Shown one piece after another: positions 25,265 to 34,411 of a stretch of 34,517 bases of DNA (position 1 is the stretch's first letter; each line of letters starts with the position of its first letter). Below the pieces are notes generated by a model. It saw nothing but the letters and a program-made list of their open reading frames with translations, did not search any database and was not told the DNA's origin. Origin of the DNA: an uncultured Ruminococcus sp. (GTDB lineage: Bacteria > Bacillota > Clostridia > Oscillospirales > Acutalibacteraceae); contig CACYDP010000133.1 in assembly GCA_902773135.1 (NCBI GenBank), positions 1-34,517 of the forward strand, in the 5' to 3' direction. The translations under genes and the position numbers were made by a program.

Positions 25265-25609
25265 TCAATCGAGAATATCGCCGAGTATTCTTGAAATATT
25301 GGCACTGTATTCGATAGAATCGGTAGCTTCAAAATTTAAAGCCGGTGCATAGCGGAGTTTTAGTCTTAATCCCAGTTCCCTACGAATATATCCTTGTGCA
25401 TTGGTAAGGGCTTTTGCCGCTTCTTTGGCGGTATCAAGACCTTTCATAGAACTGATGTAGACCTTGCAGTAAGACAGATCTCGTGCCATATCGCATCTTA
25501 CTACGCTGACAATGCCGTTATGAAGTCTTGGGTCTTTCATTTCCATGATCAACGCAGCGATTTCTCTTTGAATATCTTCCGACATTCTGTCGGCTCTGTG
25601 GTTTGCCAT
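25265..25609 (-). CDS. rbfA: 30S ribosome-binding factor RbfA
   Basis: A 114-aa protein of normal RbfA length with the family signatures: RMSEDIQREIAALI at the N-terminus, DPRL followed by VSVV, and LRYAPALNFEATDSIEY near the end. RbfA helps mature the 30S subunit and 16S rRNA 5' end, notably in the cold. In most Firmicutes it follows nusA-infB; here it instead follows an unknown gene by 48 bases. The ATG at 25609 has a GGAGG site ten bases upstream (GGAGGATTTATATTT before the start). Confidence 0.95.
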   Translation of the reverse strand: MANHRADRMSEDIQREIAALIMEMKDPRLHNGIVSVVRCDMARDLSYCKVYISSMKGLDTAKEAAKALTNAQGYIRRELGLRLKLRYAPALNFEATDSIEYSANISRILGDILD

Positions 25610-25657
25610 AAATATAAATCCTCCGTAATTGAATGTTCATTCGGACGGGTGAAAAAA

Positions 25658-26152
25658 TTATTTGACGGGCTTGATAGAATTATAATAACCCTCCACATTC
25701 AGCGGAGAGCCGCTGACCAGTCTTTTTGTAATAAATTCTTCAACATACGCCGTCCTGCCGTTAATTTTGAGTGCGATGCCGTCCTGTGTATCTTCCCACT
25801 CTCCGCCGATATTGGCGATGATCAGGAATCCCAGATAAGCGGCCGCTTTTTTTGCAATATCTGTTCCGCTTTGGGAAAAAAGATTTTCCTTGACAATTCC
25901 TCTGCAAAGAGCGTCAAGAACTTCGTCAAATACAGCGACGGAGCTTTCATTTCCGTTGAGCTTGATACCAAAAGTTTTGTCCGCAAATGCAATAAAATCA
26001 AGAGCATTACCGAGCATAACCAGTTCCAGTGTAACGAGGTCGGTATTACCTGCTTTGATCAGTTTGTATTTGTTTTCATAATATGATTCAAGAACGGAAA
26101 TATCATCAGTATAATGGAAAGTTCCGCCGCTTATGTTATCAATCCGTTTCAT
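25658..26152 (-). CDS. Uncharacterised 164-aa protein upstream of rbfA
   Basis: A soluble, mixed alpha/beta protein I do not recognise, with no membrane segment or cofactor motif. A hydrophobic stretch AAAYLGFLIIANIGGEWEDT mid-protein is followed by a short beta-rich tail ending in SPLNVEGYYNSIKPVK, which might recall DUF3806-like immunity or stress proteins, but this is weak. GAGAGG lies 11 bases before the ATG at 26152 and only two before a GTG at 26161 in the same frame, so the ATG is preferred. It is probably co-transcribed with rbfA from the promoter at 26188-26216. Confidence 0.7.
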   Translation of the reverse strand: MKRIDNISGGTFHYTDDISVLESYYENKYKLIKAGNTDLVTLELVMLGNALDFIAFADKTFGIKLNGNESSVAVFDEVLDALCRGIVKENLFSQSGTDIAKKAAAYLGFLIIANIGGEWEDTQDGIALKINGRTAYVEEFITKRLVSGSPLNVEGYYNSIKPVK

Positions 26153-26187
26153 TGTGATCACGACCTCTCATAGCTATTATAATTTAT

Positions 26188-26216
26188 ATAATAGCATATT
26201 TTTATACAGTCGGCAA
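26188..26216 (-). promoter_or_regulatory. Promoter for unknown gene-rbfA operon
   Basis: On the minus strand TTGCCG (26216-26211), a 17-base spacer and TATTAT (26193-26188) lie about 35 bases before the coding start. The divergent gap 26162-26477 otherwise holds only the plus-strand promoter at 26394-26421 and AT-rich sequence with no gene I can support. Confidence 0.55.
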
Positions 26217-26393
26217 GCGTTTCATCAAAAAGGCTGCGAAAATCATTTTTCACAAGGCGGGATTTGTATTTTTACAGTCAACATATCCCATAATATCAAT
26301 GGTTGCGTTTTTTTGTAGACTTGAATTTTTGTGAATATTATTGATGATGGGATTGATTTAAAAATAGTGATTATTTTTTCTCCGAATTTTGCA

Positions 26394-26421
26394 TTTACAA
26401 GAATAATAATTATGATATAAT
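26394..26421 (+). promoter_or_regulatory. Promoter for M16-lgt-folD operon
   Basis: TTTACA (26394-26399), a 16-base spacer and TATAAT (26416-26421) with an extended TGA immediately before the -10. The predicted start is about 50 bases before the ATG at 26478. Confidence 0.6.
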
Positions 26422-26477
26422 AATAGGGGGAATTTTTGATTTTCCTTATTGCAATTGAGAAGATTGGAGATGTAGTA

Positions 26478-27740
26478 ATGTCTGAATTTAAGCGTAAAGA
26501 AATTTGTGAAGGCGTTGGTTTTACAAGTATTATAGACGACAGATTTAAACGTGGTCGTATAGGAGCGGCTCTTATTGTACCGCTTGAAAGAAAAACAGCA
26601 GCAGCTAATGCCCTGCTTTCGTGTGTGCTGACTCGTTCATGCAAGAAATATCCTGATTTTACCGCACTAAGCCGAAAATTAAGTTCGCTGTACAGTGCTG
26701 CCATTTATCCGTCCGTTCGCAGAATCGGTGATTATCAGGTGATTGCCATATCGGCATCCGCCATTGAGGACCGATATTCACTTGATGGTGAAACAATATC
26801 CGCAGAGCTTGCTGAACTGCTTTGTTCCATTATTTTTGAACCCAATATGATTAACGGCAGCTTTTCCGAAGAAGATGTGGAGCAGGAACGCAGACAATTG
26901 ATTGAAAATATTGATGCTGAATTTAATGATAAAAGAACCTATGCTGTTAATCGCTGTGTTGAAATTATGTGCAGAGAAGAGCCTTTTTCGATAGGACGTT
27001 TCGGAAGCCGCAGCGATGTTGAAAATCTCACACAGGAAGATATTTACAATGCTTGGCAGCATCTTCTGAAAAATGCACGTGTTGAAATTACAATGCTTGG
27101 CAGCAGTGACCCTGACAGTGCTTTTGAAAAATTCAGGGAATATTTTAAAGATAAACCGAGAAAAACATCAAACAAAAGTATTACAGTCAGCGAAACGGGA
27201 GATGTCAAACGTATTGCCGAAACAGAAGATGTTTCACAGTCCAAACTGGTGATGGGTTTCAGGTGCAAATATCCCGAAACAAAGCGTGAGTGTATCGCAA
27301 GTTCCCTGATGTCTGCGGTTCTGGGCGGTACGCCGACTTCCAAACTGTTTGTCAATGTCCGTGAAAAACAAAGCCTGTGCTATTATTGTGCAAGTCGTGT
27401 CGATAATGAAAAGGCGATGATGCTGATAGACAGCGGCGTGGAAACAGAAAATATTGAAAAAACCGAAACAGCTGTAATGGAACAGCTGAAAGAACTGGTA
27501 AAAGGAAACATAAGCGAAGATGAAATCAATTCGGCAAAATTGGCATTGAAGAATGCGTATATCTCCTGTCTTGACAGTCTGCCCGCACTGCAGTCGTACC
27601 ATATAGGACGAGTTAACAGGGGTGACGGACTGACTCCCGAAGAATCGGCAGAAATTGTGGAAACGATTACAAAGGACGAAATTGTACAGCTTGCACAGTA
27701 TATCCGTCTTGATACGGTATTTTCGCTGATAGGCAACTAA
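26478..27740 (+). CDS. M16 peptidase-like protein lacking zinc motif (YmfF/YfmF type)
   Basis: A 420-aa M16 (insulinase) family protein in two homologous halves. The HxxEH zinc motif expected near residue 50-60 is absent, as in the non-catalytic partner of paired M16 proteases. It matches B. subtilis YmfF-type proteins, annotated as associated with EF-P 5-aminopentanol modification. It probably pairs with the next protein to form the active chamber. GGAG lies eight bases before the ATG at 26478; the longer reading from 26436 has no ribosome site and overlaps the promoter region. The partner gene starts 17 bases later. Confidence 0.88.
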   Translation: MSEFKRKEICEGVGFTSIIDDRFKRGRIGAALIVPLERKTAAANALLSCVLTRSCKKYPDFTALSRKLSSLYSAAIYPSVRRIGDYQVIAISASAIEDRYSLDGETISAELAELLCSIIFEPNMINGSFSEEDVEQERRQLIENIDAEFNDKRTYAVNRCVEIMCREEPFSIGRFGSRSDVENLTQEDIYNAWQHLLKNARVEITMLGSSDPDSAFEKFREYFKDKPRKTSNKSITVSETGDVKRIAETEDVSQSKLVMGFRCKYPETKRECIASSLMSAVLGGTPTSKLFVNVREKQSLCYYCASRVDNEKAMMLIDSGVETENIEKTETAVMEQLKELVKGNISEDEINSAKLALKNAYISCLDSLPALQSYHIGRVNRGDGLTPEESAEIVETITKDEIVQLAQYIRLDTVFSLIGN

Positions 27741-27757
27741 GGAAAAGAGGGGACTTT

Positions 27758-29032
27758 ATGCAATTTACAAAGATAGAAAATCAACGTGCCGCTGAAAGTT
27801 ATTACAGACTGAAACATTCGTCAGGACTGACGATCGTTGTTTATCCTAAAAAGGATTTTAAATCTACGTATGCCTCCATAGGAACGAAGTTCGGTTCTAT
27901 TTACTCCCAATTCAGATATAAGGGTGAGAAGATAACCGTACCGAACGGAACAGCCCATTATCTTGAGCACAAGCTGTTTGAAAGCGAGGACGGCGATGCT
28001 TTTACCAAATATGCCAAAACTGGAGCATCTGCCAACGCTTATACCTCGTTTGATACCACTTGTTATCTTTTTTCCTGTACGGACCGGTTCCGTGAGTCAC
28101 TGGAAATTCTTCTTGATCTGGTTCAGTCACCGTACTTTACCCCTGAAACCGTCGCAAAAGAACAGGGCATTATCGGTCAGGAAATTAAAATGTATGAGGA
28201 CAGTGCCGACTGGAAAGTAATGATGAATCTTTTGCAGGGAATGTATCAGAATCATCCGATCAATATTGATATTGCCGGAAGTGTGGAAAGCATTAAGGAG
28301 ATCACACCGGAGATTCTTTACAGTTGCTATCGCAGTTACTATAATCTCAACAATATGGTGCTTTGCATTGTGGGAAATGCAGATCCCGATGAAGTGCTTG
28401 CTATTGCTGATGAGCAGTTAAAAGATAACGAGGATTTCACGACAGAAAGCATTTTTCCCGAAGAACCGTATGAGGTGAAAACGCATTATACCGAACAGCA
28501 TCTGCCGGTTGCCGTGCCGATGTTTGAAATCGGTTTCAAGGAAAAATTTCCCGGGAAATATGCAGATAATCAAGAACTGATATGTACCAATATCATATTG
28601 GAAGCCTTTGCCGGAGAGAGTTCTGCACTATACAGAGAACTGCTGGACAAAAAGCTGATCAATTCCAGTTTCGGTACGGAATATATGGAAGGATTTGGTT
28701 ACAGAGGCGTGATATTCTCGGGAGAAGCCAGAAATCCTCAGGAGATTACCGACATTATCCGTGAAAGAATCAGGGAACTGCATCAGACGGGCATCTCCGA
28801 AGAAGATTTTGAAAATGCAAGAAGAAGTATTTACGGCAAACTGATCACAGGTTTTGATAATCATTCGTCGATTGCATCGGAAATCATCAACGGTGAATTT
28901 ACCGGAAGAGAAATCTTTGAATCCATTGATATAGTTGCCGGGCTGACATCTGCTGATGTCAATGAAAGGCTGAAAGCACAGCTGGATCCCGATAATTACT
29001 GTTTGTCGGTGGTCAAAAACGCAGATGACTGA
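27758..29032 (+). CDS. M16 family zinc metallopeptidase (YmfH/YfmH type)
   Basis: A 424-aa M16 peptidase with the inverted zinc motif HYLEH at 67-71 (H67, E70, H71), followed by the downstream acidic ligand region around IIGQEIKMYEDS. Length and sequence fit YmfH, the catalytic partner of the preceding YmfF-like subunit. These proteases probably process small peptides in the cytosol; in Bacillus the pair is linked by genetics to EF-P modification. A GAAAAGAGGGGAC site precedes the ATG. The lgt start codon lies 13 bases after the stop. Confidence 0.92.
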   Translation: MQFTKIENQRAAESYYRLKHSSGLTIVVYPKKDFKSTYASIGTKFGSIYSQFRYKGEKITVPNGTAHYLEHKLFESEDGDAFTKYAKTGASANAYTSFDTTCYLFSCTDRFRESLEILLDLVQSPYFTPETVAKEQGIIGQEIKMYEDSADWKVMMNLLQGMYQNHPINIDIAGSVESIKEITPEILYSCYRSYYNLNNMVLCIVGNADPDEVLAIADEQLKDNEDFTTESIFPEEPYEVKTHYTEQHLPVAVPMFEIGFKEKFPGKYADNQELICTNIILEAFAGESSALYRELLDKKLINSSFGTEYMEGFGYRGVIFSGEARNPQEITDIIRERIRELHQTGISEEDFENARRSIYGKLITGFDNHSSIASEIINGEFTGREIFESIDIVAGLTSADVNERLKAQLDPDNYCLSVVKNADD

Positions 29033-29045
29033 GTTGGGGGACGTT

Positions 29046-29939
29046 ATGTATCATATCAGATTTCCCGGCTTGGGACTTCATTTTAATATTGATCCCGTTG
29101 CATTTTCCGTAGGCGATTTCAATGTTTATTGGTACGGCATCATTATCGGCTGTGGTTTCTTGCTGGCACTGTTATTTGCTTTACAGAATCTGAAACGCTT
29201 TCAGATCGAACGGGACCCTTTTATCGACTGTGCGTTGGTGGGATTGGTGTGCGGTATACTGGGGGCAAGACTGTATTATATTTTCTTTAAATGGGATTAT
29301 TACTCTCAGCACCTCAATGAAATTCTTGCCGTCCATAATGGAGGGCTTGCCATTTACGGCGGTTTGTTGGGCGGTTTGCTAGGCGGCTGTATATTGGCAA
29401 AAATCAAAAAAATCAATATTCCTGCCGTACTGGACATTGTATCAATGGGATTTTTAATAGGACAGGGAATCGGACGATGGGGAAATTTCATCAACCAAGA
29501 GGCATTCGGTACGGAAACAGACCTTCCGTGGCGAATGGTCAGTGAAAATACCGGTAATCTGGGAGTGCATCCCTGCTTTTTGTATGAATCTCTATGGTGT
29601 ATTCTGGGATTTGGATTTTTGTATTTTGTCAGTCGAAAATTCAGAAAATTTAACGGTCAGATCTTTTTGATGTACCTTGTGTGGTACGGACTGGAAAGAA
29701 TGATTGTTGAGGGGCTCAGAACCGACAGCCTTTACACGCCGTTTCTGGGATTGAGAGTATCTCAGATATTGTCGGGGATATTGGTGATAGTCGGCATTGT
29801 TCTTTTGGTAATCTTTGCAAAACGCAGTCAAAAAGAACAGAATCCGTCATCAGACGTTCCCGCGGAAACTGATGAAATATCCGAACCGTCAGAACCGGAA
29901 CAACAAGAAGCATCGGAAAAATATGAAGGAGGAATTTAA
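29046..29939 (+). CDS. lgt: Prolipoprotein diacylglyceryl transferase
   Basis: A 297-aa membrane enzyme that transfers diacylglycerol from phosphatidylglycerol to the lipobox cysteine of prelipoproteins. The Lgt signature [13 protein letters not shown] is present, together with YGGLLGG and a conserved [14 protein letters not shown] near the end. About seven membrane helices and an acidic C-terminal tail ([13 protein letters not shown]) are seen. I start at the ATG at 29046, five bases after GGGGGA. An in-frame ATG at 29025 overlaps the previous gene and has no ribosome site. folD begins two bases after the stop. Confidence 0.95.
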   Translation: MYHIRFPGLGLHFNIDPVAFSVGDFNVYWYGIIIGCGFLLALLFALQNLKRFQIERDPFIDCALVGLVCGILGARLYYIFFKWDYYSQHLNEILAVHNGGLAIYGGLLGGLLGGCILAKIKKINIPAVLDIVSMGFLIGQGIGRWGNFINQEAFGTETDLPWRMVSENTGNLGVHPCFLYESLWCILGFGFLYFVSRKFRKFNGQIFLMYLVWYGLERMIVEGLRTDSLYTPFLGLRVSQILSGILVIVGIVLLVIFAKRSQKEQNPSSDVPAETDEISEPSEPEQQEASEKYEGGI

Positions 29940-29941
29940 AA

Positions 29942-30805
29942 ATGGCAGTTATCATAAGCGGTAAAGAGGTATCGGCAAAAGTTCGGGCAGAAGTAAAAGC
30001 AGAGTGTGAACAGCTCAAGGAAAAGGGTGTTACGCCCGGGTTAGCAGTGATTATTGTAGGAAATGACCCGGCATCGAGAGTTTATGTCAACAATAAGAAA
30101 AAGGCTTGTGCGGAAGTAGGATTTGTATCGGAAGAGTATGCACTGCCGGAGGAAACTTCTCAGGAAGAACTTCTGCAATTGATCGATCAGCTGAACCATA
30201 AGCCTGAAATTGACGGAATCCTCTGTCAGCTTCCCCTGCCGAAGCATCTGGACGAAAAAGCGGTGATCAATGCGATTGCTCCCGAAAAAGACGTTGATGC
30301 CTTCCACCCGTCAAATGTAGGCAAAATTATGATAGGCGATTACCGTTTTCTTCCCTGTACGCCAGCAGGTGTAATGGAGCTGATTCATCATGCCGGTATT
30401 GATGTCAGCGGCAAGAATTGCGTGGTAATCGGAAGAAGCAATATTGTCGGCAAACCGATGGCGATGCTTTTGCTTCACGAGAATGGTACGGTCACGATTT
30501 GTCACAGCAGAACCAAAAATCTGAAAGAAGTTTGTGCCAATGCGGATATATTGGTCGCAGCCGTAGGCAAGCCGAAATTTGTCAAGGCGGATATGGTCAA
30601 GGACGGGGCGGTTGTGCTGGATGTCGGCATCAACAGAGATGAAAACGGTAAATTGTGCGGGGATGTTGATTTTAAAGAGGTAGAACCGAAAGCCTCTTAT
30701 ATCACACCCGTACCGGGCGGTGTTGGTCCGATGACGATTGCAATGTTGATGAAAAACACCCTTACCGCAGCTATTGAGCGGGGTGCGTCTCTTTCAGCAA
30801 ATTGA
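29942..30805 (+). CDS. folD: Bifunctional methylene-THF dehydrogenase/cyclohydrolase FolD
   Basis: A 287-aa protein of standard length. FolD converts 5,10-methylene-THF to 10-formyl-THF via methenyl-THF, supplying one-carbon units. Signatures are the catalytic lysine context [49 protein letters not shown] for the NADP site and [30 protein letters not shown], formed by the end of lgt, supplies its ribosome site, so the two are tightly coupled. Confidence 0.97.
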   Translation: MAVIISGKEVSAKVRAEVKAECEQLKEKGVTPGLAVIIVGNDPASRVYVNNKKKACAEVGFVSEEYALPEETSQEELLQLIDQLNHKPEIDGILCQLPLPKHLDEKAVINAIAPEKDVDAFHPSNVGKIMIGDYRFLPCTPAGVMELIHHAGIDVSGKNCVVIGRSNIVGKPMAMLLLHENGTVTICHSRTKNLKEVCANADILVAAVGKPKFVKADMVKDGAVVLDVGINRDENGKLCGDVDFKEVEPKASYITPVPGGVGPMTIAMLMKNTLTAAIERGASLSAN

Positions 30806-30833
30806 TTAATGTTAGATACAAGGGGAAATGAAT

Positions 30834-32036
30834 ATGAATATTCCGTTTTCACCGCCCGACATAGGAGAAAGCGAAATTAATGAGGTGGTCGATACGCTGA
30901 AAAGCGGATGGATCACCACCGGTCCGAAAACCAAAAAATTTGAAAAGCTGATTTCAAGTTACTGTATGAGTGATAGAACCGTATGTTTTGATTCTTGTAC
31001 ATCGGCACTGGAAATGACACTGCGGATTCTCGGTGTCAAAAAAGGCGATGAAGTGATTGTGCCTGCCTATACTTATACTGCAACAGCAAGTGCTGTGTGC
31101 CATGTCGGTGCAAAGCCGGTAATGATCGATTGTATGCCCAATTCCATACAAATTGATTATGACTACCTGCCCGAACTGATCAATGAACATACCAAGGCGG
31201 TTATTCCTGTTGATGTGGCAGGTGTGCCTTGCGATTATGACAAGATTTTTGAAGCCGTTTACAGTAAACGTTCCTTGTTTGAACCGTCATCACCGATGCA
31301 GGATATTTATAACCGAGTTATCGTTATTGCGGACGGAGCACATTCTTTTGGTGCAAGACGCAATTTTCAGATGTCCGGGACACTGGCAGATTTCACTGCT
31401 TTTTCGTTCCACGCAGTGAAAAATCTGACAACAGGCGAGGGCGGTGCCATTACGTGGAGAAAACACTCTGATCTGGACAGTGACGAACTGTATAAGCAGT
31501 ATATGCTTCTGTCACTTCACGGGCAGTCAAAAGATGCTCTTGCCAAAACACAGCTAGGTGCCTGGGAATATGACATCATCGGACCGTACTTTAAGTGTAA
31601 TATGACTGATATTACGGCATCGATAGGGATTGCACAGATCAAACGCTATCCCGCTCTGCTCAAACGCCGCAGACAGCTGATTGAATTTTATGACAGAGAA
31701 TTGTCAAATCAGAGAGTTTCGGTTTTGCAGCATTATTCCGAAAGAGATAATTTCAGTTCCAGCGGTCATTTGTATCTCGTTAAACTTTTATGGGAAAGCG
31801 AAGCGTACCGAAATAATGTCATTAAAAAAATGGCAAGTTACGGGGTTTCTACCAATGTACATTATAAGCCGTTACCGATGATGACAGCATATCGGCGTAT
31901 GGGATATAAAATAGAAGATTTTCCGAATGCGTTTAATATGTATAAAAATGAAATCACCTTGCCGCTTTATTCCAAACTGACCGATGAACAGGCACAGTAC
32001 GTGATGGAATGTTTTAAACGTTCGATCAAAGAGTAA
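30834..32036 (+). CDS. DegT/DnrJ/EryC1/StrS-type PLP aminotransferase
   Basis: A 400-aa PLP enzyme of the sugar aminotransferase family. The N-terminal GWITTGPKTKKFE motif, the PAYTYTATASAV segment and the catalytic lysine K196 in SFHAVKNLTTGEGGA are all present. Members aminate keto-sugars for cell-surface glycans or antibiotics. No other sugar-pathway genes lie nearby, so the substrate is unknown. The ATG at 30834 has AGGGGAA at better spacing than the in-frame ATG at 30828. Last gene of the M16-lgt-folD operon. Confidence 0.92.
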   Translation: MNIPFSPPDIGESEINEVVDTLKSGWITTGPKTKKFEKLISSYCMSDRTVCFDSCTSALEMTLRILGVKKGDEVIVPAYTYTATASAVCHVGAKPVMIDCMPNSIQIDYDYLPELINEHTKAVIPVDVAGVPCDYDKIFEAVYSKRSLFEPSSPMQDIYNRVIVIADGAHSFGARRNFQMSGTLADFTAFSFHAVKNLTTGEGGAITWRKHSDLDSDELYKQYMLLSLHGQSKDALAKTQLGAWEYDIIGPYFKCNMTDITASIGIAQIKRYPALLKRRRQLIEFYDRELSNQRVSVLQHYSERDNFSSSGHLYLVKLLWESEAYRNNVIKKMASYGVSTNVHYKPLPMMTAYRRMGYKIEDFPNAFNMYKNEITLPLYSKLTDEQAQYVMECFKRSIKE

Positions 32037-32086
32037 TAATGTGGGTGAAGGGTGTTTCAAAATTTAAAAAAAATTTTGGTAATTAC

Positions 32087-32115
32087 TTGATTATTATTGA
32101 CGAATAGTTTAAAAT
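32087..32115 (+). promoter_or_regulatory. Promoter for prfC
   Basis: TTGATT (32087-32092), a 17-base spacer and TAAAAT (32110-32115). An all-AT pairing CAAAATTT/AAATTTTG lies just upstream (around 32058-32078) and may weakly terminate the preceding operon. Confidence 0.45.
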
Positions 32116-32158
32116 AGATTTTTGTAAAAGCAGAATAATCTATTTTGGAGGAAGAATC

Positions 32159-33748
32159 TTGTCAAACAATACGAATGATCTGATAGAAAAAAGAAGAACC
32201 TTTGCGATTATTTCACACCCCGATGCCGGCAAAACAACCCTTACGGAAAAATTGCTGCTCTATACGGGAACAATTCAGCTTGCGGGTTCTGTCAAAGGTA
32301 AAAAAACCGATAAACACGCTGTATCGGACTGGATGGAGATTGAAAAGCAGAGAGGTATTTCCGTAACCTCATCGGTAATGCAGTTCAATTATGACGGTTA
32401 TTGTGTCAATATTATTGATACCCCCGGACACCAGGACTTTTCGGAAGATACCTATCGTACATTGATGGCTGCCGATTCGGCGGTGATGGTGATCGATGCT
32501 TCAAAAGGTGTAGAAGCACAAACGAGAAAATTGTTTAAAGTATGTCTGCTGCGTGATATACCGATTTTCACATTTATTAATAAAATGGACAGAGAAGCAA
32601 AAAGCCCCTATGAACTTCTTGAAGATATTGAAGAGGTTCTCGGAATTCATACCTGTCCTATGAACTGGCCGATCGGCTGCGGCAGAGATTTCAAGGGTGT
32701 ATATGATTTTGCCAGTCAGGAAATTCTTGCCTTTACTGCTAACAACGGTCAGCGTGAAGTGGATATGGACGAACTAAAAGTGACTGACCCAAATCTTGAT
32801 GAGCGTCTGGGAGATACACTGGCTCAGACTTTGCGTGATGATATAGAGCTGTTGGAGGGAGCAGGAGATGAACTTGACCTCGATGCTGTTCGTCACGGTA
32901 AACTGACGCCTGTATTTTTCGGTTCGGCACTCACTAATTTTGGTGTAGAACCGTTTTTGAAAGATTTTCTGAAAATGACAACACCACCGCTCCCCAGAAA
33001 TACAGTTGACGGTGAGGTTGACCCGTTTGATGATCAATTTTCTGCTTTTGTGTTTAAAATTCAGGCAAATATGAATAAGGCACATCGTGACAGAATTGCT
33101 TTTATGCGTATCTGTTCGGGTAAGTATGAAAAGCAGATGGAAGTGTATCACGTGCAGGGTGATAAAAAAATGCGTCTTTCACAGCCGCAGCAGCTGATGG
33201 CACAGGATAGGGAAGTTATTGATGAAGCCTATGCAGGAGATATTATCGGTGTATTTGATCCCGGCATCTTTTCTATCGGTGATACGGTTTGTTCTCCATC
33301 TAAAAAAGTGAGGTTTGAAGGAATTCCCACATTTGCACCCGAACATTTTGCACAGGTTCGTTTGAAAGATACTATGAAACGCAAACAGTTTGTCAAAGGG
33401 ATTACTCAGATTGCACAAGAGGGTGCCATTCAGATATTCCAAAATCTGAACGGCGGTATGGAAGAGGTCATCGTCGGGGTTGTCGGTGTGCTTCAATTTG
33501 AAGTGCTGGAGTACAGATTGAAAAATGAGTATAATGTTGACATTATACTCGAAAATATGCCCTATGAGTTGATTCGGTGGATTGATAATGAGGATATTGA
33601 TCCTAAAACGCTGAATCTTACTTCTGATACAAAGCGTATACAGGATCTCAAAGGAAAACATCTGCTTTTGTTCAGCAGTGAATGGAATATTACATGGGCG
33701 ACCGAACATAATGAGGGATTGGTATTAACTGATTTCAGTAAAAATTAA
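32159..33748 (+). CDS. prfC: Peptide chain release factor 3
   Basis: A 529-aa translational GTPase of normal RF3 length. G1 is SHPDAGKTTLTEKL, G2 includes the RGISVTSSVMQF switch, G3 is DTPGHQDFSEDTYRT and G4 is NKMDRE. RF3 recycles RF1 and RF2 from the ribosome after termination and aids quality control. The TTG start at 32159 has TGGAGGAAG about six bases upstream. Monocistronic, between its own promoter and a terminator. Confidence 0.96.
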   Translation: MSNNTNDLIEKRRTFAIISHPDAGKTTLTEKLLLYTGTIQLAGSVKGKKTDKHAVSDWMEIEKQRGISVTSSVMQFNYDGYCVNIIDTPGHQDFSEDTYRTLMAADSAVMVIDASKGVEAQTRKLFKVCLLRDIPIFTFINKMDREAKSPYELLEDIEEVLGIHTCPMNWPIGCGRDFKGVYDFASQEILAFTANNGQREVDMDELKVTDPNLDERLGDTLAQTLRDDIELLEGAGDELDLDAVRHGKLTPVFFGSALTNFGVEPFLKDFLKMTTPPLPRNTVDGEVDPFDDQFSAFVFKIQANMNKAHRDRIAFMRICSGKYEKQMEVYHVQGDKKMRLSQPQQLMAQDREVIDEAYAGDIIGVFDPGIFSIGDTVCSPSKKVRFEGIPTFAPEHFAQVRLKDTMKRKQFVKGITQIAQEGAIQIFQNLNGGMEEVIVGVVGVLQFEVLEYRLKNEYNVDIILENMPYELIRWIDNEDIDPKTLNLTSDTKRIQDLKGKHLLLFSSEWNITWATEHNEGLVLTDFSKN

Positions 33749-33759
33749 TTGTGATAAGG

Positions 33760-33793
33760 CGGACAGGTGCAGAAATGTATTTGTCCGTTTTTT
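33760..33793 (+). terminator. Intrinsic terminator after prfC
   Basis: CGGACA (33760-33765) pairs with TGTCCG (33782-33787), followed by T6. The 16-base apical region pairs poorly, but the position directly after prfC is typical. Confidence 0.75.
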
Positions 33794-33868
33794 CAAAATA
33801 ATTTGGTTTGCTAAATGTAAAATTTATATAAAAACTTCGCTTTGGCTATATATTTTTGTTTTTGTATT

Positions 33869-33877
33869 TGTTATAAT
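33869..33877 (+). promoter_or_regulatory. Extended -10 promoter for CBS-domain gene
   Basis: TG-T-TATAAT is a perfect extended -10 element, with no good -35 at the expected spacing. It overlaps an in-frame ATG at 33876, so that codon cannot be on the transcript. This fixes the start at the TTG at 33903. Confidence 0.55.
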
Positions 33878-33902
33878 GAAATCGGAAATGGAGGTGTATA
33901 GT

Positions 33903-34325
33903 TTGAATCTTTTCTATTTGCTTAAACCAAAAGCAACGGTTACATATCTGTACAAAACAGACACAATCAGACATGGTCTGGAAAAAATGCGTTCCAACGG
34001 ATTTACAGAAATACCGGTGATAGACGATAACGGGGAATATATCGGCAGCGTAAAAGAAGGTGACTTTTTGTGGCATATGCTGGATAACAAAAACAACGGC
34101 ACTGCCGAACAATACTGCGTTATAGATATTGTGGACGAAGAACGTAACAGACCTGTGAAAACGGATGTTACGATGAATGATCTTTTACTGAAAGTGATGG
34201 ATCAGAATTTTGTTCCTGTCATCGATGACAGAAATGTGTTTATCGGAATCATTACAAGGCGTGATATTATCAAATATTTTTATAACAAAGTGAAAACAGA
34301 AGGTTCTGTTACAATAGAGGGTTAA
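33903..34325 (+). CDS. CBS-domain pair protein
   Basis: A 140-aa protein consisting of two CBS units (first about 8-60, with GFTEIPVIDDNGEYIGSV; second about 75-135, with FVPVIDDRNVFIGIITRRDI), the usual stand-alone sensor that binds adenine nucleotides. The TTG at 33903 has GGAGGTG six bases upstream. The longer reading from an ATG at 33876 overlaps the -10 box. A partner enzyme or channel is not evident nearby. Confidence 0.88.
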   Translation: MNLFYLLKPKATVTYLYKTDTIRHGLEKMRSNGFTEIPVIDDNGEYIGSVKEGDFLWHMLDNKNNGTAEQYCVIDIVDEERNRPVKTDVTMNDLLLKVMDQNFVPVIDDRNVFIGIITRRDIIKYFYNKVKTEGSVTIEG

Positions 34326-34329
34326 TATC

Positions 34330-34358
34330 AATCGGTGTCGGAAAAAACGGCACCGATT
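34330..34358. terminator. Possible terminator hairpin after CBS gene
   Basis: AATCGGTGTCG (34330-34340) pairs with CGGCACCGATT (34348-34358) with one G-U. It is followed by A's rather than T's on the plus strand, so efficiency is doubtful. Confidence 0.5.
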
Positions 34359-34375
34359 AAAAATATATAAACAGC

Positions 34376-34404
34376 AAAAAAATAACTGCCCTATTGGACA
34401 GTTA
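34376..34404 (-). terminator. rRNA operon terminator
   Basis: On the minus strand TAACTGTCC (34404-34396) pairs with GGGCAGTTA (34391-34383) with one wobble and is followed by T7 (34382-34376). It lies directly after the 5S rRNA 3' end. Confidence 0.88.
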
Positions 34405-34411
34405 CTTTAAA

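Noticed and set aside
25394..26086. 230-codon plus-strand frame across rbfA and its neighbour
   Set aside because: It lies antisense to rbfA, which is certain, and has no ribosome site or family signature.
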